Source of the DNA: Cycas panzhihuaensis
Lineage: Eukaryota > Cycadophyta
Reading direction: 5' to 3'
Assembly: GCA_023213395.1 (NCBI GenBank)
Contig: CM041465.1
Span: 135,105,741 to 135,169,740 of the forward strand
Length of the DNA stretch: 64,000 nt
Shown: positions 24,950-36,684 of the stretch, piece after piece
Layout of the letters: every line of letters begins with the position of its first letter
How positions within the stretch are numbered: position 1 is the stretch's first letter
Program-made: the position numbers and the translations under genes
The notes under the pieces: model-generated
Told to the model about the DNA's origin: nothing
Database searches by the model: none
What the model saw: the letters and a program-made list of their open reading frames with translations, nothing else

Positions 24950-25189
24950 TTAAAAATAATAATAATAAAATAAAATCATATGGTACATGATGATTAGTAT
25001 GGTATATCATCTCGACAATATGCCTAGGAAGCTAGAATCCTTACAAGGAGGGGTACAATCATATATCCATATGTGATAAAGAGACTTTGTAGAGGTCTAA
25101 AGATTTCCTATCAAAATCCATGACACAATAGTCCCTTGGATGCTCTACCCTTACGAGGTGTCATCCCCTGGCCTGCTTGATCCCTTGCC
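24243..25189. other. Spacer after Tat-A integrase
   Basis: Non-coding spacer containing a (TA)n(CATA)n(CA)n microsatellite at 24899-24949. GTTGTATAAAAGG near 24652 resembles a TATA box on the plus strand, with no gene seen to use it. Confidence 0.55.
24899..24949. repeat. (TA)n(CA)n microsatellite
   Basis: TA repeat followed by CATA and CA repeats. Confidence 0.95.
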
Positions 25190-27060
25190 AGGAGACCACA
25201 TCCCTCCTAAGGTCCTCCAGCATCTCTATGAGGTCCCAACCTCACTCTACTTGTATCGTGCCCCCTCCACTAAGTTGTAGTCATCGTATGGGTCCTGTTG
25301 TATGATGACCTAGTATCCATCTAGTTGACTAAGTGGTCATATCCCTCCTATAGGTAGTCCCTCTTAGCCAAGGCATAATCTCACTCTCTCTCCACTATAG
25401 GGGAGCCTCTCCTCTAGTATGGTGACCTGTACCTAGCTCCTTGTATTAGCTCTCACTCCTCATAGTTAAGACTCCAGCCCTTGTGCCTTGTCCTATAGTG
25501 AATCCCTCTTTGTTAGTAACTAATCCCTCTCTACCTGCAGGGCATCTTGAGTGTGTTATATCTGGCTCACCCTCGCCTGGTACTCTTGGGTCTTGGTAGC
25601 CCATATATCTCATGCTCATATTAGAGGGGCGAATGTTACTATGTGTGGCCCCTTAATCAAGGCTCCTCACTCTCCATGATAAGAGGTTATACCTATGCAT
25701 ATACCTATGGGAATAACTCACGGACTACTACCTCTATCAGCCTTACCATCTCAACACCTTCTACCAAATCATGTATATCATATATCAGTCTAAAATATAT
25801 ATAGTAGCATACTAAAGTACAAGTATAAGTATCTAAGGAAGTAATAACTAATTAAAATAAAAGCTAAAGCTAGAATTAGAGGAGAATCTCACCTCCTGGG
25901 ATAGCTAGCTCCTCCTCTCTCATGATCCCCTCATCTACTACTCCCTCAGTTGTTGCTTGTACCTCTTTGACCCCTAGTATCACCTCCTCACCCTTCTCAT
26001 TAGCTACCACAACATCTCCTCCCTCTGATATCTTAACTCCTACCGCCTCTCCTTTTGTAGCTATCATTGCCGCAGCTGCTACCACCATAGCTACTACTGT
26101 TATTGGGAATCTACTGGTAGCTCCCTCACCTACCTCTGCACCTCACTTTGGCTCCACTGCAACACCTCTATCTCCTCCATCCTTATCTCTACCATCCTCT
26201 AGGTCATCACCTAACTCCCCTCCCTCCTCATCGTTTCACTAGTAGATCACTTGGTATGGAGATATTGTATAGTCATTGAGTGTGAGTAGGTCTAGTGAGG
26301 TGGTTGCCATGGAGATTCTCATATGCACCTAGTCCTTGGTGTCCTTAGAGCATGTCCGTCATCTGTGTACTATAGGTATAATAGTAGATATTGAACGGGG
26401 CCCTCTTGATAGGGCCACTCATCTAAAATAATCAAAGAACCAACACTATAGTAGTGTGCAATGAGAGAAACCACCTCTCCCAATTATCTTAATATGATCG
26501 AGCCAAGCCACCAGATTAGTTGTTATCAATGCAGCCCAATTGAACCTCTCTGTCACCTTCCACCTCCATATGATAGTCATCTAACCACCAGGAATATCCC
26601 TATAATTCTATTTTTGGGAAATTCAAAACAAAATAGCTAGTGATGAGTTTCCTCACCCGAGGAACCCTGGATAAAACCATGGCTTGTACAAAAACCTCTC
26701 TACGATCCCATCTACTCCTATCAGTAAAAAATCTAGTTGCCTCTCTATGAGAAGCATCCATGTTAAGCAGGGTACCCAAAGAAGCTAGTGTATCTCTAGA
26801 TAACACCATGAGAATCCTCTAGATATCCTCTAGAGTGGTGGTGGCATCCCCTACCTATAAGGGATAAAAAACATACCTCTTCCTATCGTAGTGAGATATG
26901 ATATCTACTAATAGCCTTTGGTTAGATGCATACTGAGGCATCCTGATAACCTTTAGCAACCTATAACATCATAGTATACCTCTGTCCTATCGGCTCATCA
27001 TCTCGATGAAATTGATCATGGCCATCCTAATGTTCTCACTATTATTAACTACAACAACTA
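25190..27060 (-). pseudogene. Antisense extra ORF of Tat-A with plant-mobile-domain-like segment
   Basis: Read against the direction of the element. The N-terminal segment (about 26900-26600) contains HYDRKRYVFYPL, then DATTTLEDI-stop-RIL. This is the F...GE.T.TLEDV..ILG signature of the plant mobile domain (PMD) found in plant transposases and related genes. It continues as a frame open over 210 bases at 26600-26809 (MVLSRDTLASLGTL...). Further on (25876-26088) is an Ala/Gly/Val/Glu-rich low-complexity stretch, then 25340-25620 a Gln/Glu/Arg-rich, coiled-coil-like stretch (YQARVSQI, DALQVERDQLLTKRDSL with stops). Tat-B has the same architecture at 33548-35165. The function in the element is unknown. 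Confidence 0.68.
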
Positions 27061-28280
27061 TTTGTAAATATCTACAAATCATAAGTTATCCCCCATAACT
27101 TATCTACTATGTCATCTCCCCCCTCTTTAGGTGGCCTAGGTTACCTAAAACCAAGTTGAGCTATCAAAATAGGCCTCTGCCCTACGTCAATATTTGTAGT
27201 ATCATAGATATTGATACGTGCCCTACTAAGATTTTTCTGGGTCTCCATAGGCCCCCAACAAACTTTGTGGCACTGTAACAAATGCCATAGGGCCATAACT
27301 ACCCCTTCTAAAAGTGGGGGTGACCCTAAAAATACAAAAAAAATATTTCTAGTGGATCTAGCTTAGTCCACTGAGACCAGGGCTATCTAATACCCTAGTC
27401 CTCCCCCTCCCTTGGCCTCTAATAAGCTCCATGGGGTCCCTGTGGCCTTTATGGGACCTAAATTTCTAAAAAGAGCATTAAAATTAAATGACTAAAAAAT
27501 AAAGCTAAATGCAAGATCCACTCACTTAATCTAGCCTGATGGCTACCATCTCTTAGTCCTGGTCCTCACAGTTAGCTCCTTGCTAAAATCCAATGATTGG
27601 ATCTTTTGTAATGAGCATGCAAAGGGTAGTAAAGCCTAGCTACTCAAGTGAAATGGCTCTAGATCATACGAGGGGCCTGTAAAAATGATATCCATTTCTA
27701 CCCCCTCGCTTCCTTTTATTCGCAGAGCCTTCTAAGATATCACCTCCTTTTCCTCCAAAAGGATAGCCCTTGTGACAGCCCTCATGACCCTTTTTCTACC
27801 TTTATCCCTCTTTAATTTAGGGCCTGAGCCCTGTTGTTCCCCTAAAACCCCCTTTTTTGTCATTATTTATGCATTTACAATGAGTTTCTTCAGCCTATTA
27901 GAGGCCTACCATCTTAATTTTTAAGCCTCTCTAAAATCTACCTTTGTTTATACTCTATTGATTCATTTTGACATCCTGACTCTAATTTTACTATCTGTTT
28001 AAGCCTCCAAGGCCCTGAGTGAGATCTCCTCCTTCATCCAAGCCCTCATTAGCACCGTTATGCCCTCCCATAATCGTCAAAAGAATGTGTTCCAATTGAT
28101 TCTTGACCCTTCCATTAGGCAAGCCCTTTAAGAGCCTAGTAGCTGACCCTCAAGGCTATCTTATCCCTCTATAATTGATACGTCTAGTTATTTTAAGGTA
28201 TTATAGCCTCGCTACCACTTTTTTCACCTTGGTAGGGTTGTTACTAGTTTTCTTTATAACTTGATCTAAGCTCCCTCTCT
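27061..28280. other. Tat-A spacer between antisense ORF and second RNase H
   Basis: No motif was recognised on either strand. It may hold decayed upstream parts of the antisense ORF. Confidence 0.45.
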
Positions 28281-28289
28281 TTTACCATG

Positions 28290-28560
28290 GTTTTATTTAT
28301 TTTCTCTAATGGTAGTAGTCACTGCAATCCCAGACCCTCTACAGCTACGTGGATACTTTATGATCCCTCTGGGAATGACTACATACATTCCAAGTCTACT
28401 TACCCAAAGCTATAAAAAATGAAGTTGAGTATATAGTTATTATCGAAGCACTCATCAATGTACTTTGCTTATACCATGGCCCCATTATCCTCCATTATTA
28501 CTCTCAAATCGTTATGTCATAATGAACCCAGGTCTGCTAGGTCTATTTCCCATGATTGAG
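28290..28560 (+). pseudogene. Second RNase H (plant/archaeal type, aRNH) of Tat-A, decayed
   Basis: The sense strand reads FSNGSSHCNPRPSTATWILYDPSGN from 28302, the opening strand-turn block of plant-type RNase H (FxDGxSxGNPxxxxxxWVLYD). After a frameshift it continues NEVEYIVIIEALINVL near 28418-28465 and ILHYYSQIV near 28485-28515. Matched to the family, the first catalytic aspartate is Asn, the glutamate is kept (VEY), and the third position aspartate is Tyr. Tat elements are known to carry such an additional RNase H. Here it lies downstream of integrase and of the antisense ORF, close to the 3' LTR. Tat-B carries the same domain at 36380-36680. Confidence 0.74.
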
Positions 28561-29273
28561 GCCCCTCACCTCGACTTCCAAGTCATTGCTGTCCCTCTTT
28601 TCCTCCATGGATATCTAGTATATCCCTCAAGACTAGAATGTTGAGGTGGATAGTCTCCTCCATCGTATCTTGGAGTGTCACCTCCCTTCTCTGGGCGATC
28701 CATCGTTAGGTCCATAGGCCAACCTTCCTCCCCTTGAGAGACTTACATCATTGACCAATCCCCTAGCACATCTGAAAGTAGGCTACTAATGAGGTTAAAC
28801 TATAGTAACCATAGGTTTGTGTCTCTACTCTATTCTCATACCATTCATGGTATGATCTTTCACATATTAGCACTTCATATTTATAAGTTTCTAGTTTGCA
28901 TTCACCTATTGACTATGTTTACATCCTATATGATACTTGCATTACATATGAAGGTGATGGGACAACCCCCCATCCCCTCTTTATTTCATACTATACTCTT
29001 GGGTGATGTATGGGCAACCCCTATGCTGCTTCATCCCTACTTCACATGTGTTTTGGGGTCCAAGGCTCTATACCCTGAAGATAGAGTAGGCTACACCTCC
29101 CTATCCTCTTCCAAATGTATGCCCCTATCCATATGATCCATCACGATATTTGCTACTTGTCTTAGATGATGACACACTAGCATAGATAGATATTACTGAC
29201 TTATTTTGTGTTGGACAACATTCACCATCATCAGATACTTTTGAGTGATGATGTTCTGCTACTAAGGCAGTAG
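28561..29273. other. Tat-A 3' untranslated stretch
   Basis: Between the second RNase H and the 3' LTR. One frame is open at 28789-29136 on the plus strand, with hydrophobic stretches but no recognised family. The polypurine tract expected before 29274 is poor (AAGGCAGTAG). Confidence 0.45.
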
Positions 29274-29482
29274 TGTTTCCTGGCCACTAGGAATGGATAG
29301 GAGCAACATCTCTTAGGTAAGCATAGGTATATATTCCTATCTCTTGCCTTGGCTACTTTTATGGCATGATAGATGTATTTATAGTTTCAGTGGCATGATA
29401 TGGTTACATAGCTTGTTTTGCTACTTAGTTTGCATATCTAGTTCTTGCTTATAACTATGATTCACCTTATGATGGCTAGGAT
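29274..29482 (+). repeat. 3' LTR of Tat-A, first part
   Basis: Starts TGTTTCCTGGCC and matches 14003-14212. It breaks off at 29482, where Tat-B begins, and continues at 53551. Confidence 0.93.
29478..29482. repeat. Target-site duplication of Tat-B, left copy
   Basis: AGGAT. The right copy at 53546-53550 is ATGAC, and the intact 5' LTR of Tat-A has AGGAC at 14208-14212, so each copy differs from the original by one base. Confidence 0.75.
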
Positions 29483-31928
29483 TGGTTGGGGGCCTAGGGG
29501 GGGGCTAAACTTAATATCTCTTAATTCCTTTTTGTAATTAAAATTGGGATATATGAAGTTTAAGAAAACTTAAGGGACTATGTTTGCCCAACTCCTAAGG
29601 AGGAGTCTTCACCTAGTAGTGTCATCTAATAGAGTGTCAATGGATATGATGAAAGATATGAATATGAAATGGGGTGATAGAATCCACTAACCTACACGAC
29701 TTAACAAAGAAGTTCTAAGTTCAGAGCTACACTGACAATATCCTTAATGTCCTTCCTAAAGATTTCTCTCATGCAATCCTTTCAACCTTTTAAGTTCTAC
29801 TTAGATGTGGGAGGGGGTAAGCCAATGGAAAGGTGGTTTGTCTTATTTTGTTTCTTGGCTTGGTTTGTATCCACTTTGTTCATATTTCTTCTTGTTATCC
29901 TTTCCCTTTTGTATAGTATTTATAGTCACTTTATATTCCTTTACATTTTGTTCTTCTTTCTAGATTTTGGTAAGATAGCAAAGAGACAAAACCAAGAGAG
30001 TAAGACAAATCTATACAACTAATGAGACTACAAGATCAAACTCACATAAACCTTTTTTATTTTTTTTTTTAAATCAAAAGTAAACAAATTAGAAATAATG
30101 CATGTAAGTTTTCTTTTCTTTTTTTTTTTTTTTAATGAAAGATACATATGCAACTATGAAATATGCACATTTCAATTCGAAAGGAATGATGCTACCAAAA
30201 TCTAAAATTCATTATATGATCTTTGTAGAAGTTTTGAAAGAAATTAATTAACATGCAAAACTAGTCAACATACTTCATCCTTCATGCATGTAACCAATTA
30301 TTTAAAAAGGTGATGGATAATACATGAAAAAAAGAGATTCTTCAAAGATGCTACTATTATTTTTTTAATAATTTTTAGACCTATGAAATGGTAAATAAAT
30401 TATAAATCTAAACAATAATATTCACATGAAAAACTAGTTCCAATGGTTCTATCACAATTGGAGTAGTGATAATTCCAAAAGGATCCTTGAACCCTTTGTA
30501 AAACTGAAAAATCAAAGATGTTTTTACTATGCAATATTCTCAACTTTTCTCTTAAAAGATAAATCAACTAACTTGAGAGTGAAAATTGATGAAACCACAA
30601 AGTTAAGAGTAACACAACTTCTTTCCTATTATAATGAATGCCTTAGAATGATAGTTTTCTTTTCAATTAATCAACTCTTCCACAAACTTTCCTTCAAAGT
30701 AAATCAAAGAAGGAGAAAATAATAAGAAAAAGAGGCCAAATTAGATCCCATCAATGCCAAAAAAGAGTAGTAAACCAACTAAACTATAGGTTGTTGTAAA
30801 AGACTAAGAAGGGATAGCTAGATGAATAGTGGAGAGATGACCATGCTCCATCCTAGTCTACCCTTAAGGAACCCCACAAAAGGGCTGACGTTTTAGTGTA
30901 TATTTCAGTATCTAAAACTAATATGAGAATACTATAGCAATTAGCCAAAGAAAGGAAAAGTTTCTAAGTCAAAATCACCTTTGAAGGACCATGAAACAAG
31001 TTAGAAATACAATAGGAAAGATCTTACCAAATCAGAAGAAGTTAGAAGCATAAAACTTGATGAAGATCTAAGAAAATAGAAGCTCAGACCATCAACAGTT
31101 GAATAGCAGTAATACAACAACAAAACTCCTTCAAGATTTCACCAAAAGTCTTCAAAAGAATTAAATTTTAGTCTCATAGCAATAGTCTTCAAGAAATCTC
31201 TAAAAACTCCACAAATTCTCAAAAAAGCATAGTAAAATCCCTTCTAACTCATCAACTCACAACCAACAAAGACTCGAGAGCACTTCTAGGCATTAAAGGA
31301 ATTAAATTCCACCAAATCTGGATGGTGGCATGCAAAATTTTGGTGTATTTCTTGAGTTTTCATTGCATGATAGTAAAAAATATCACTGGTCACATTTTTC
31401 ACCTACCGAAAATATGACTTTATTCTAAAAACGTGACACATCATATTTTTGGCAGTGCCAAAAATGTGGTAATAGTGGAATAAAAAATTGATCAAAAAAA
31501 TAATAATAATTAGTATTAAATAAATATCTAATCAAGACAATAGCTTCATTAACAAGTATATAAGCCTAGAATTGGATGAAACACATCAATACAAGCCCAA
31601 AAAGCTAATCAATAAAATTTGGATGAAACCTTAAAAAGAAAGTAAAACAACAAGTTTTGAAGGAAACATGAGGTTAAGTTGGTCATGAAAGAAATTTTTT
31701 TTGTGCCATAGTTTATGTCATCGGTGGATAGTATCAAAAAATACAAGTTACACCATTATCACTAAGTATACTTCATTAATTAAACTTCATACATCACTTC
31801 AATAAAATATAGTCTAATTTACCATCGAACAAAATTCATCAATCATCTCTAATAAAACCATATACAACATATTATAATTTATTAATACAAGCTAAATACA
31901 AACCCAATGGCCAAGTTTTGATGAAACA
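29483..31928 (-). repeat. 3' LTR of Tat-B
   Basis: The plus strand starts TGGTTGGGGGCC and ends GATGAAACA. It aligns with 44583-45367 joined to 51891-53545, by eye a little under 90 percent. The open frame at 29747-30022 inside it is not a gene. Confidence 0.92.
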
Positions 31929-31945
31929 TTTACCCCCTTGACACC
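31929..31945 (-). other. Polypurine tract of Tat-B
   Basis: On the minus strand AAGGGGGTAAA lies directly before the TGTTTCATC start of the 3' LTR. Confidence 0.85.
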
Positions 31946-32109
31946 TGAGGCTCCTATTCTAGAGAGAGTGATAGGATGGTGAAAGATGGCAATGATGCAA
32001 GTGTTTGTCATTTTGGTTAGTGTGAGAGGAATCAAATGAAGTACATCAATAATAGGGTAACACAACTCGATGGCCTAGCATGAAATAGAATCCATGTGAT
32101 AACTAGATT

Positions 32110-32770
32110 TAAGTAAGCTCCTACTAGTAAATCTACTAAAAAGGCTAGGCATCTCCTACCAAAACATAACTATTTACACCTTTTGCCTAGAAGTATTAGG
32201 CACCTAATCACTACAAATCTTGCCAAAAAGGACTGGGCATCTGTCATCCCTAAAACGTTACCCAAAGAGACTAGGTATCGACTAATATCAAGAACCTACC
32301 TAAAAGGACTCAGTACTCATCACCAAAAACCTACTTAGCACCCACAAACTGGATGGGACTTCACTACCATATAACATGCCTATAAATTGGATGGGACTTT
32401 CACTGCCAAACAAATACTATCTATTACCCATAAACTAGATAGGACTTTACTATACAACTAGTCATAGTTCATCTCTCTTTAACCATGCATCGAAGGGAAA
32501 TATTTTTGTTAGAGCAAAAAGGATAGACTATCATAGTTTACTAGCTCATTAATTTTTCAAAGCAAACCCATCATAGTTTAGCCTCATTAACAAGGTGAGG
32601 GCTTTTGGAGATTGATTATCATATACCTCATTAATAATCAACTTCGAAGGGTTCCATGTCATAGTTTAGGCTCGTTAATAGGTATGAAGGCCTCATAGCA
32701 CAGTCCCTATCATAGTTTAGGCTCATTAATAGGGGAAAATGGCTCAAAGTGAAATCTTTTTGGAGATAAA
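32110..32770. repeat. Degenerate short repeats in Tat-B 3' region
   Basis: Two repeat types are visible. ACTGGATGGGACT-like units start near 32344, 32381 and 32431, preceded by AAAAGGACT/AGGC units. TAGTTTAGGCTCATTAATAGG-like units start at 32534, 32574, 32662 and 32713. Tandem repeats in the 3' region are common in Tat/Ogre elements. Confidence 0.75.
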
Positions 32771-33337
32771 CATCAAAAATTAGCGCATGAGATAGAATCT
32801 GGTGGTAAATCATACCTTCAAAGGGAAAAAAAGAACTCCAATAGTCCTCATTATACAACATAACAATAATTAGCCTTTATTAAAGCAAACATATATATTT
32901 TTGATATTTTGATGTCGATTTGGTAAGAGTAGTGACTAAATGGGGTTATATTTTGTTTTGATAAACTCCATGAGTGCCAAAGAGGATTAAACAAAGAGAA
33001 AGCAAGAAAATGACCTCTTTATATGTAAGGAAATGAATGAGAGAGGGTTTCATTTTTATGCACGAGAGGAGGACAAAAGAGAGACTTAGAGGCTATATCT
33101 CATTTTCTGGAGCAATTATGAGCTCTTTCTAGTAGGAGACCATCTCTATAGAATCCTTGACATTGAGATGGAGTGGAGAGTGAGGTACCCAGCCAGTGGG
33201 ATGTGTTAATTTTTTTTATTCTTTAGTTTTTTTCTATGAAAAATACGATGATAAAGTGCAAAGAGTGCAACCAATGCACTAAAAATGCAATTAACCAGTG
33301 AAAAACATAATTTTAATATTAGGCCCATTGGAGGATA

Positions 33338-33410
33338 TTGTATTTTTCATTGTGAAGTCACAATTTTCACTGTAAAACTGTGTTTTTCAACTGTGAAATT
33401 ATGTTTTTGG
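33338..33410. repeat. Short tandem repeats (TTTTCACTGTG-like)
   Basis: Three or four degenerate units of about 20 bases built from TTTTCA(A)CTGTGAA, just upstream of the antisense ORF. Confidence 0.55.
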
Positions 33411-33547
33411 TTAGATGATCACACTTCTAAACTTTTAATGGATAAAACTTTAAAAAATCAAAATTTTGAATTTGAACAAGCTACTGACAGGTTGAAATTG
33501 GTGTGATGTAGGCTTTAGAGAGAGTGGAGACTTGAGAAAATGAAGGA

Positions 33548-35165
33548 ATGGCTATTAGAGAGCTCATTAGTTAGTTAGATAAGGTGGGGTGGGGTATTTT
33601 GAGAGCATGCAACCTCGCACAGGTGAGTGGATCTATCCAACTAGTGATGGAGCATGAAATACTTCATGATTTTATCAATTGTTAGATCCCAAGTCATAAT
33701 ATTTTCAAAGTATATGCGATTAAAGACATTGAGATTACTCTAAGAGACATGGGGAGGATCTTAGGAGTTAGTTGGCATAGGGAAAGGGTTTGCCTCATTA
33801 GTGTGATGGATAAGGAGTCCCAGATGGCTTTTAATATATATTCAATAGGATTTGTTGATCAAATAGATCAGCATAGGATCTCTATTGATACTATTAGGAT
33901 AGCAAGAGGTGTTTTAGTAGTGAGGAGGATCATTGCTCTAATTATTATTTATCAAATAGCTAAGATACAGAATTTTATGGGGATCTTGGCTCAATGGATA
34001 GGGGTAGTAAGATGATGCAAGCAGGGTATTCATATCAACTAAAGGCAATATGTATTCGATAGCATCAACCACTAGTTATCAAGGATCCAAAGGATAGGGA
34101 GAGGTGGCTTCTCATATAGCTCTATCCTTATGTGCTAGCTCTATGACCATATTCCATTGATATGACTAAGAGGAGAGCTAACACTGATGGTTCCAAAAAT
34201 GAACATATGGTATATGAGGTCTTGGATTCATAACAGGCCAGCTATTATCACAAGGACTACACATAGTCCTCTCCTCAGTAGGATGATAAGGAGATAGCTG
34301 GTAGAAGATGCCTACGTAGGGATCCCAATCTAGAGCAATGATGAGATAGATATTACAGAGAGGGTGGCAATAGAGGAGGCTCCTATAGCAGGGTGAGGGA
34401 GAGGGATAAGATGCGATAGAGGAACACATGATGGTAAAGGTAGTAGAGAAGGAGAGGAGGTAGGACGAGGAGGTAGTGGAGGTGCCTTCTCTAATGGTGG
34501 AGCAGGAGGGAGTTACCAAGTGCTTGGGCAAGGAGGTGGAGCACCTATGGAAGGGAGAGGAGGCTCTATTCAAAGTATAGAGCTAGGATCTATTAATAAC
34601 TAGGGTAGGGATGGAGGGAGCAGAGCTAAAGAGGGAGGAGCTACTCAAGAGGCTCACCAAGAGCCACAAGGAGGAGAGGTACCACCAGCAAGAGAGGTAT
34701 TAGGTGGAGAGCCAATAGGAGGAGGATCTATATATATGATTTAATTGGTTTATTTCTCGCATCGCATAGTGTTTTTTTCCTTTTAAGAGCCTATTTTTTC
34801 TTGTAAGGGACTGATCACAGATGACATATTTCTATTGGGAAGGTGACAAGACAGTTACCTTAAGGGAGGATAAGAGGACCTTAGAGGTGATCTTCCCCTA
34901 CATTCTAGTATTAGATGAGGCACCTGCTTATAATATAGTAGATCATAGACTGCTAGGCTATTATATATATAGAGTATTATAGCCATGCACTTAGAGCTTG
35001 AGACCTCTACTTAGATATGAGGGCAGAGTTATAGACCTAAGAGTTAGAGCTAAGAGCAAGTGAGGAGGAGAGAAGACACCTGTAGAGGATGATGCTAGCT
35101 CAGGTGAGAGCCAAGTATACTCCATTAGCTAGTGCTACAATGCAGTAGGGTCAACACCCACTTCC
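33548..35165 (+). pseudogene. Antisense extra ORF of Tat-B with plant-mobile-domain-like segment
   Basis: It runs opposite to gag-pol. One frame stays coherent from 33548 to 34744. It starts MAIRELIS, then GWGILRACNLAQVSGSIQ, HDFINC-stop-IPSHNIFKV, and DIEITLRDMGRILGVSWH. This is the PMD pattern: a tryptophan-containing segment, NTF-like, then E-x-T-x-TLxDxxRILG. Residues 33749-34013 are open. The distal part (34420-34740) is Gly-rich (GGSGGAFSNGGAGGSY, PMEGRGGS) and ends in TAA. A second stretch from 34821 (MTYFYWEGDKTVTLREDKRTLE) to about 35165 has a Glu/Arg-rich, coiled-coil-like segment (RMMLAQVRAKYTPLASATMQ), possibly a second exon or shifted frame. Stops are mostly of the decay type. 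Role unknown. Confidence 0.72.
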
Positions 35166-35169
35166 CACA

Positions 35170-36375
35170 CCATGGTGAGTGTACACATGGAGAGACGATA
35201 AGTAGGAGGGAGAGGGCACAACCAGATGTACCTCAGGGATCTCATCATGAGTCAGAGGGATGAGTGTATGGTATGTTGATTATGAGACAGGAGGATGATG
35301 CAAAGTATTTTGTAAGCCTCTAGCATGTATCATGGATGTATATATTATGAGTCATGTATTATGAGTCACCTAGGTGACAAATATATCATATTTTGATATC
35401 ATGTATATATCGATCTCTTTTCTTCAAAACTTGTGTATGATTACTTATCTCTAAATCCTTTTTCCCCTTATTCCCATTTAAATTTGAGTATAGGATACAC
35501 TTATTAATGTGACTATCTAAAGAAATATGTAATAAACATTTTATTATTTTTTACTTTTTTTTTATGGTTATATACTTTCTTTCTTCTTCTTTTTTTGTCA
35601 TGCTATATACATGATAGTTTATACTCATTCTAGAGTAAGATGATTTAGGAAAGATAAGATTATGAGAAATAATGAAAATTAGAAGATAAATGAAAGATCA
35701 AAATAAGGTAAGTGAAAGGTTTACTTATTCTATTTTCATAAACTTGAAACCATCTAGAACCTAAATGGTAATAAGTTTATAAAAATAAAAGATGGAGTGA
35801 TACAAATCTCATAAAAGGAAAACTCATATAACTCACATCATACTCCTGATAGATTATATAAACATAGGATAACCCCATATTTACATAATATATCATAAAG
35901 AAATCGAGTTCTTTACCAAATAAAACTAATCTCATTTAATAAACAACTAACTATCTGAGTATATTGGATTCCTCATTGGCTCCTTCCAGGGGCAAGAGGC
36001 TTTTAGGAACCTACCTCCTACCAAGATCCTCTATGGCCCAAGATTCCCATATGGGTCTAGCCCTCTCACATATCTCATTTTAGTCTTATACCTATCACTG
36101 TAGTCTTATAACTACCCCAACCTATAGTCTTTCCAAACCAATAGTTTATACTCATCACAGAGTAGTAGTTTATGCTCATTATGGAGTGGTAGTTTATACT
36201 CATTCTAGAGTAGGATACCCCCAACTAAGAAGAGGAAAGTCAACCAAAATAATCGTCAAGGATCAAGGAAACTAGAGTATTAACTTCAAAGTTAAAGATA
36301 TGAGGTATATACTAAATGATCACTGAAGCAAATAGGGATAACAATGATGAAGCTTGATGATGGAAGAAAAGGAAT
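35170..36375. other. Tat-B spacer with short repeats
   Basis: AT-rich spacer between the antisense ORF and the second RNase H. It includes the 24-bp tandem repeat at 36142-36213 and one further copy of its unit at 35615-35640. No gene seen. Confidence 0.55.
36142..36213. repeat. 24-bp tandem repeat, three units
   Basis: TAGTTTATACTCAT...AGAGTAG-type units begin at 36142, 36166 and 36190, exactly 24 bases apart. Single copies occur at 35615 and 37646. Confidence 0.85.
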
Positions 36376-36379
36376 CATG

Positions 36380-36680
36380 GAGAGGGGACCTGGTATATTC
36401 CAACCAATTGATAAACTATAACCTAAGAGTCAGCATATATAGTAATAGGTCTAAGGTTAAAGCGAGAAACATCTAACAAGGCTCCTATAATAGCAAGATA
36501 TTTAGCTTTATTACTGGTTACTCTAGGTACAAAAAAACATGTGGAAAGGAGGGGATTTCCTAATTGGTCATAAACCACCTAAGCAAAAGCAGACAGTCTT
36601 GGGTTTCCCCTACTACCCCCATCACTGAAGATACTTAATGCCATGGGAACAAGAGGATCAAAATTTGGAGACTATATGAT
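36380..36680 (-). pseudogene. Second RNase H (plant/archaeal type, aRNH) of Tat-B, decayed
   Basis: A single minus-strand frame from an ATG at 36644 reads MALSIFSDGGSRGNPRLSAF, then VVYDQLGNPLLST, VTSNKAKYLAIIGALLDV and PITIYADS. This is the plant-type RNase H fold with its D, E and D motifs. The first and third catalytic aspartates are present; the glutamate of the usual AEY reads Lys (GAA to AAA type change). Two stops interrupt it, after SAFA and after ADS. It lies about 1 kb downstream of the integrase end, in the same orientation, and before the antisense ORF. Ordinary gypsy RNase H is also present at 39080-39420, so the element had two. Confidence 0.82.
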
Positions 36681-36684
36681 CGAT

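Noticed and set aside
25922-26242. Plus-strand Ser/Thr/Pro-rich 106-residue frame
   Set aside because: It is the complement of the Gly/Ala/Val-rich part of the antisense ORF, whose frame is supported by the PMD and coiled-coil segments.
34178-34573. Minus-strand 131-residue frame in Tat-B
   Set aside because: Shadow of the plus-strand antisense ORF, which is in one coherent frame here.
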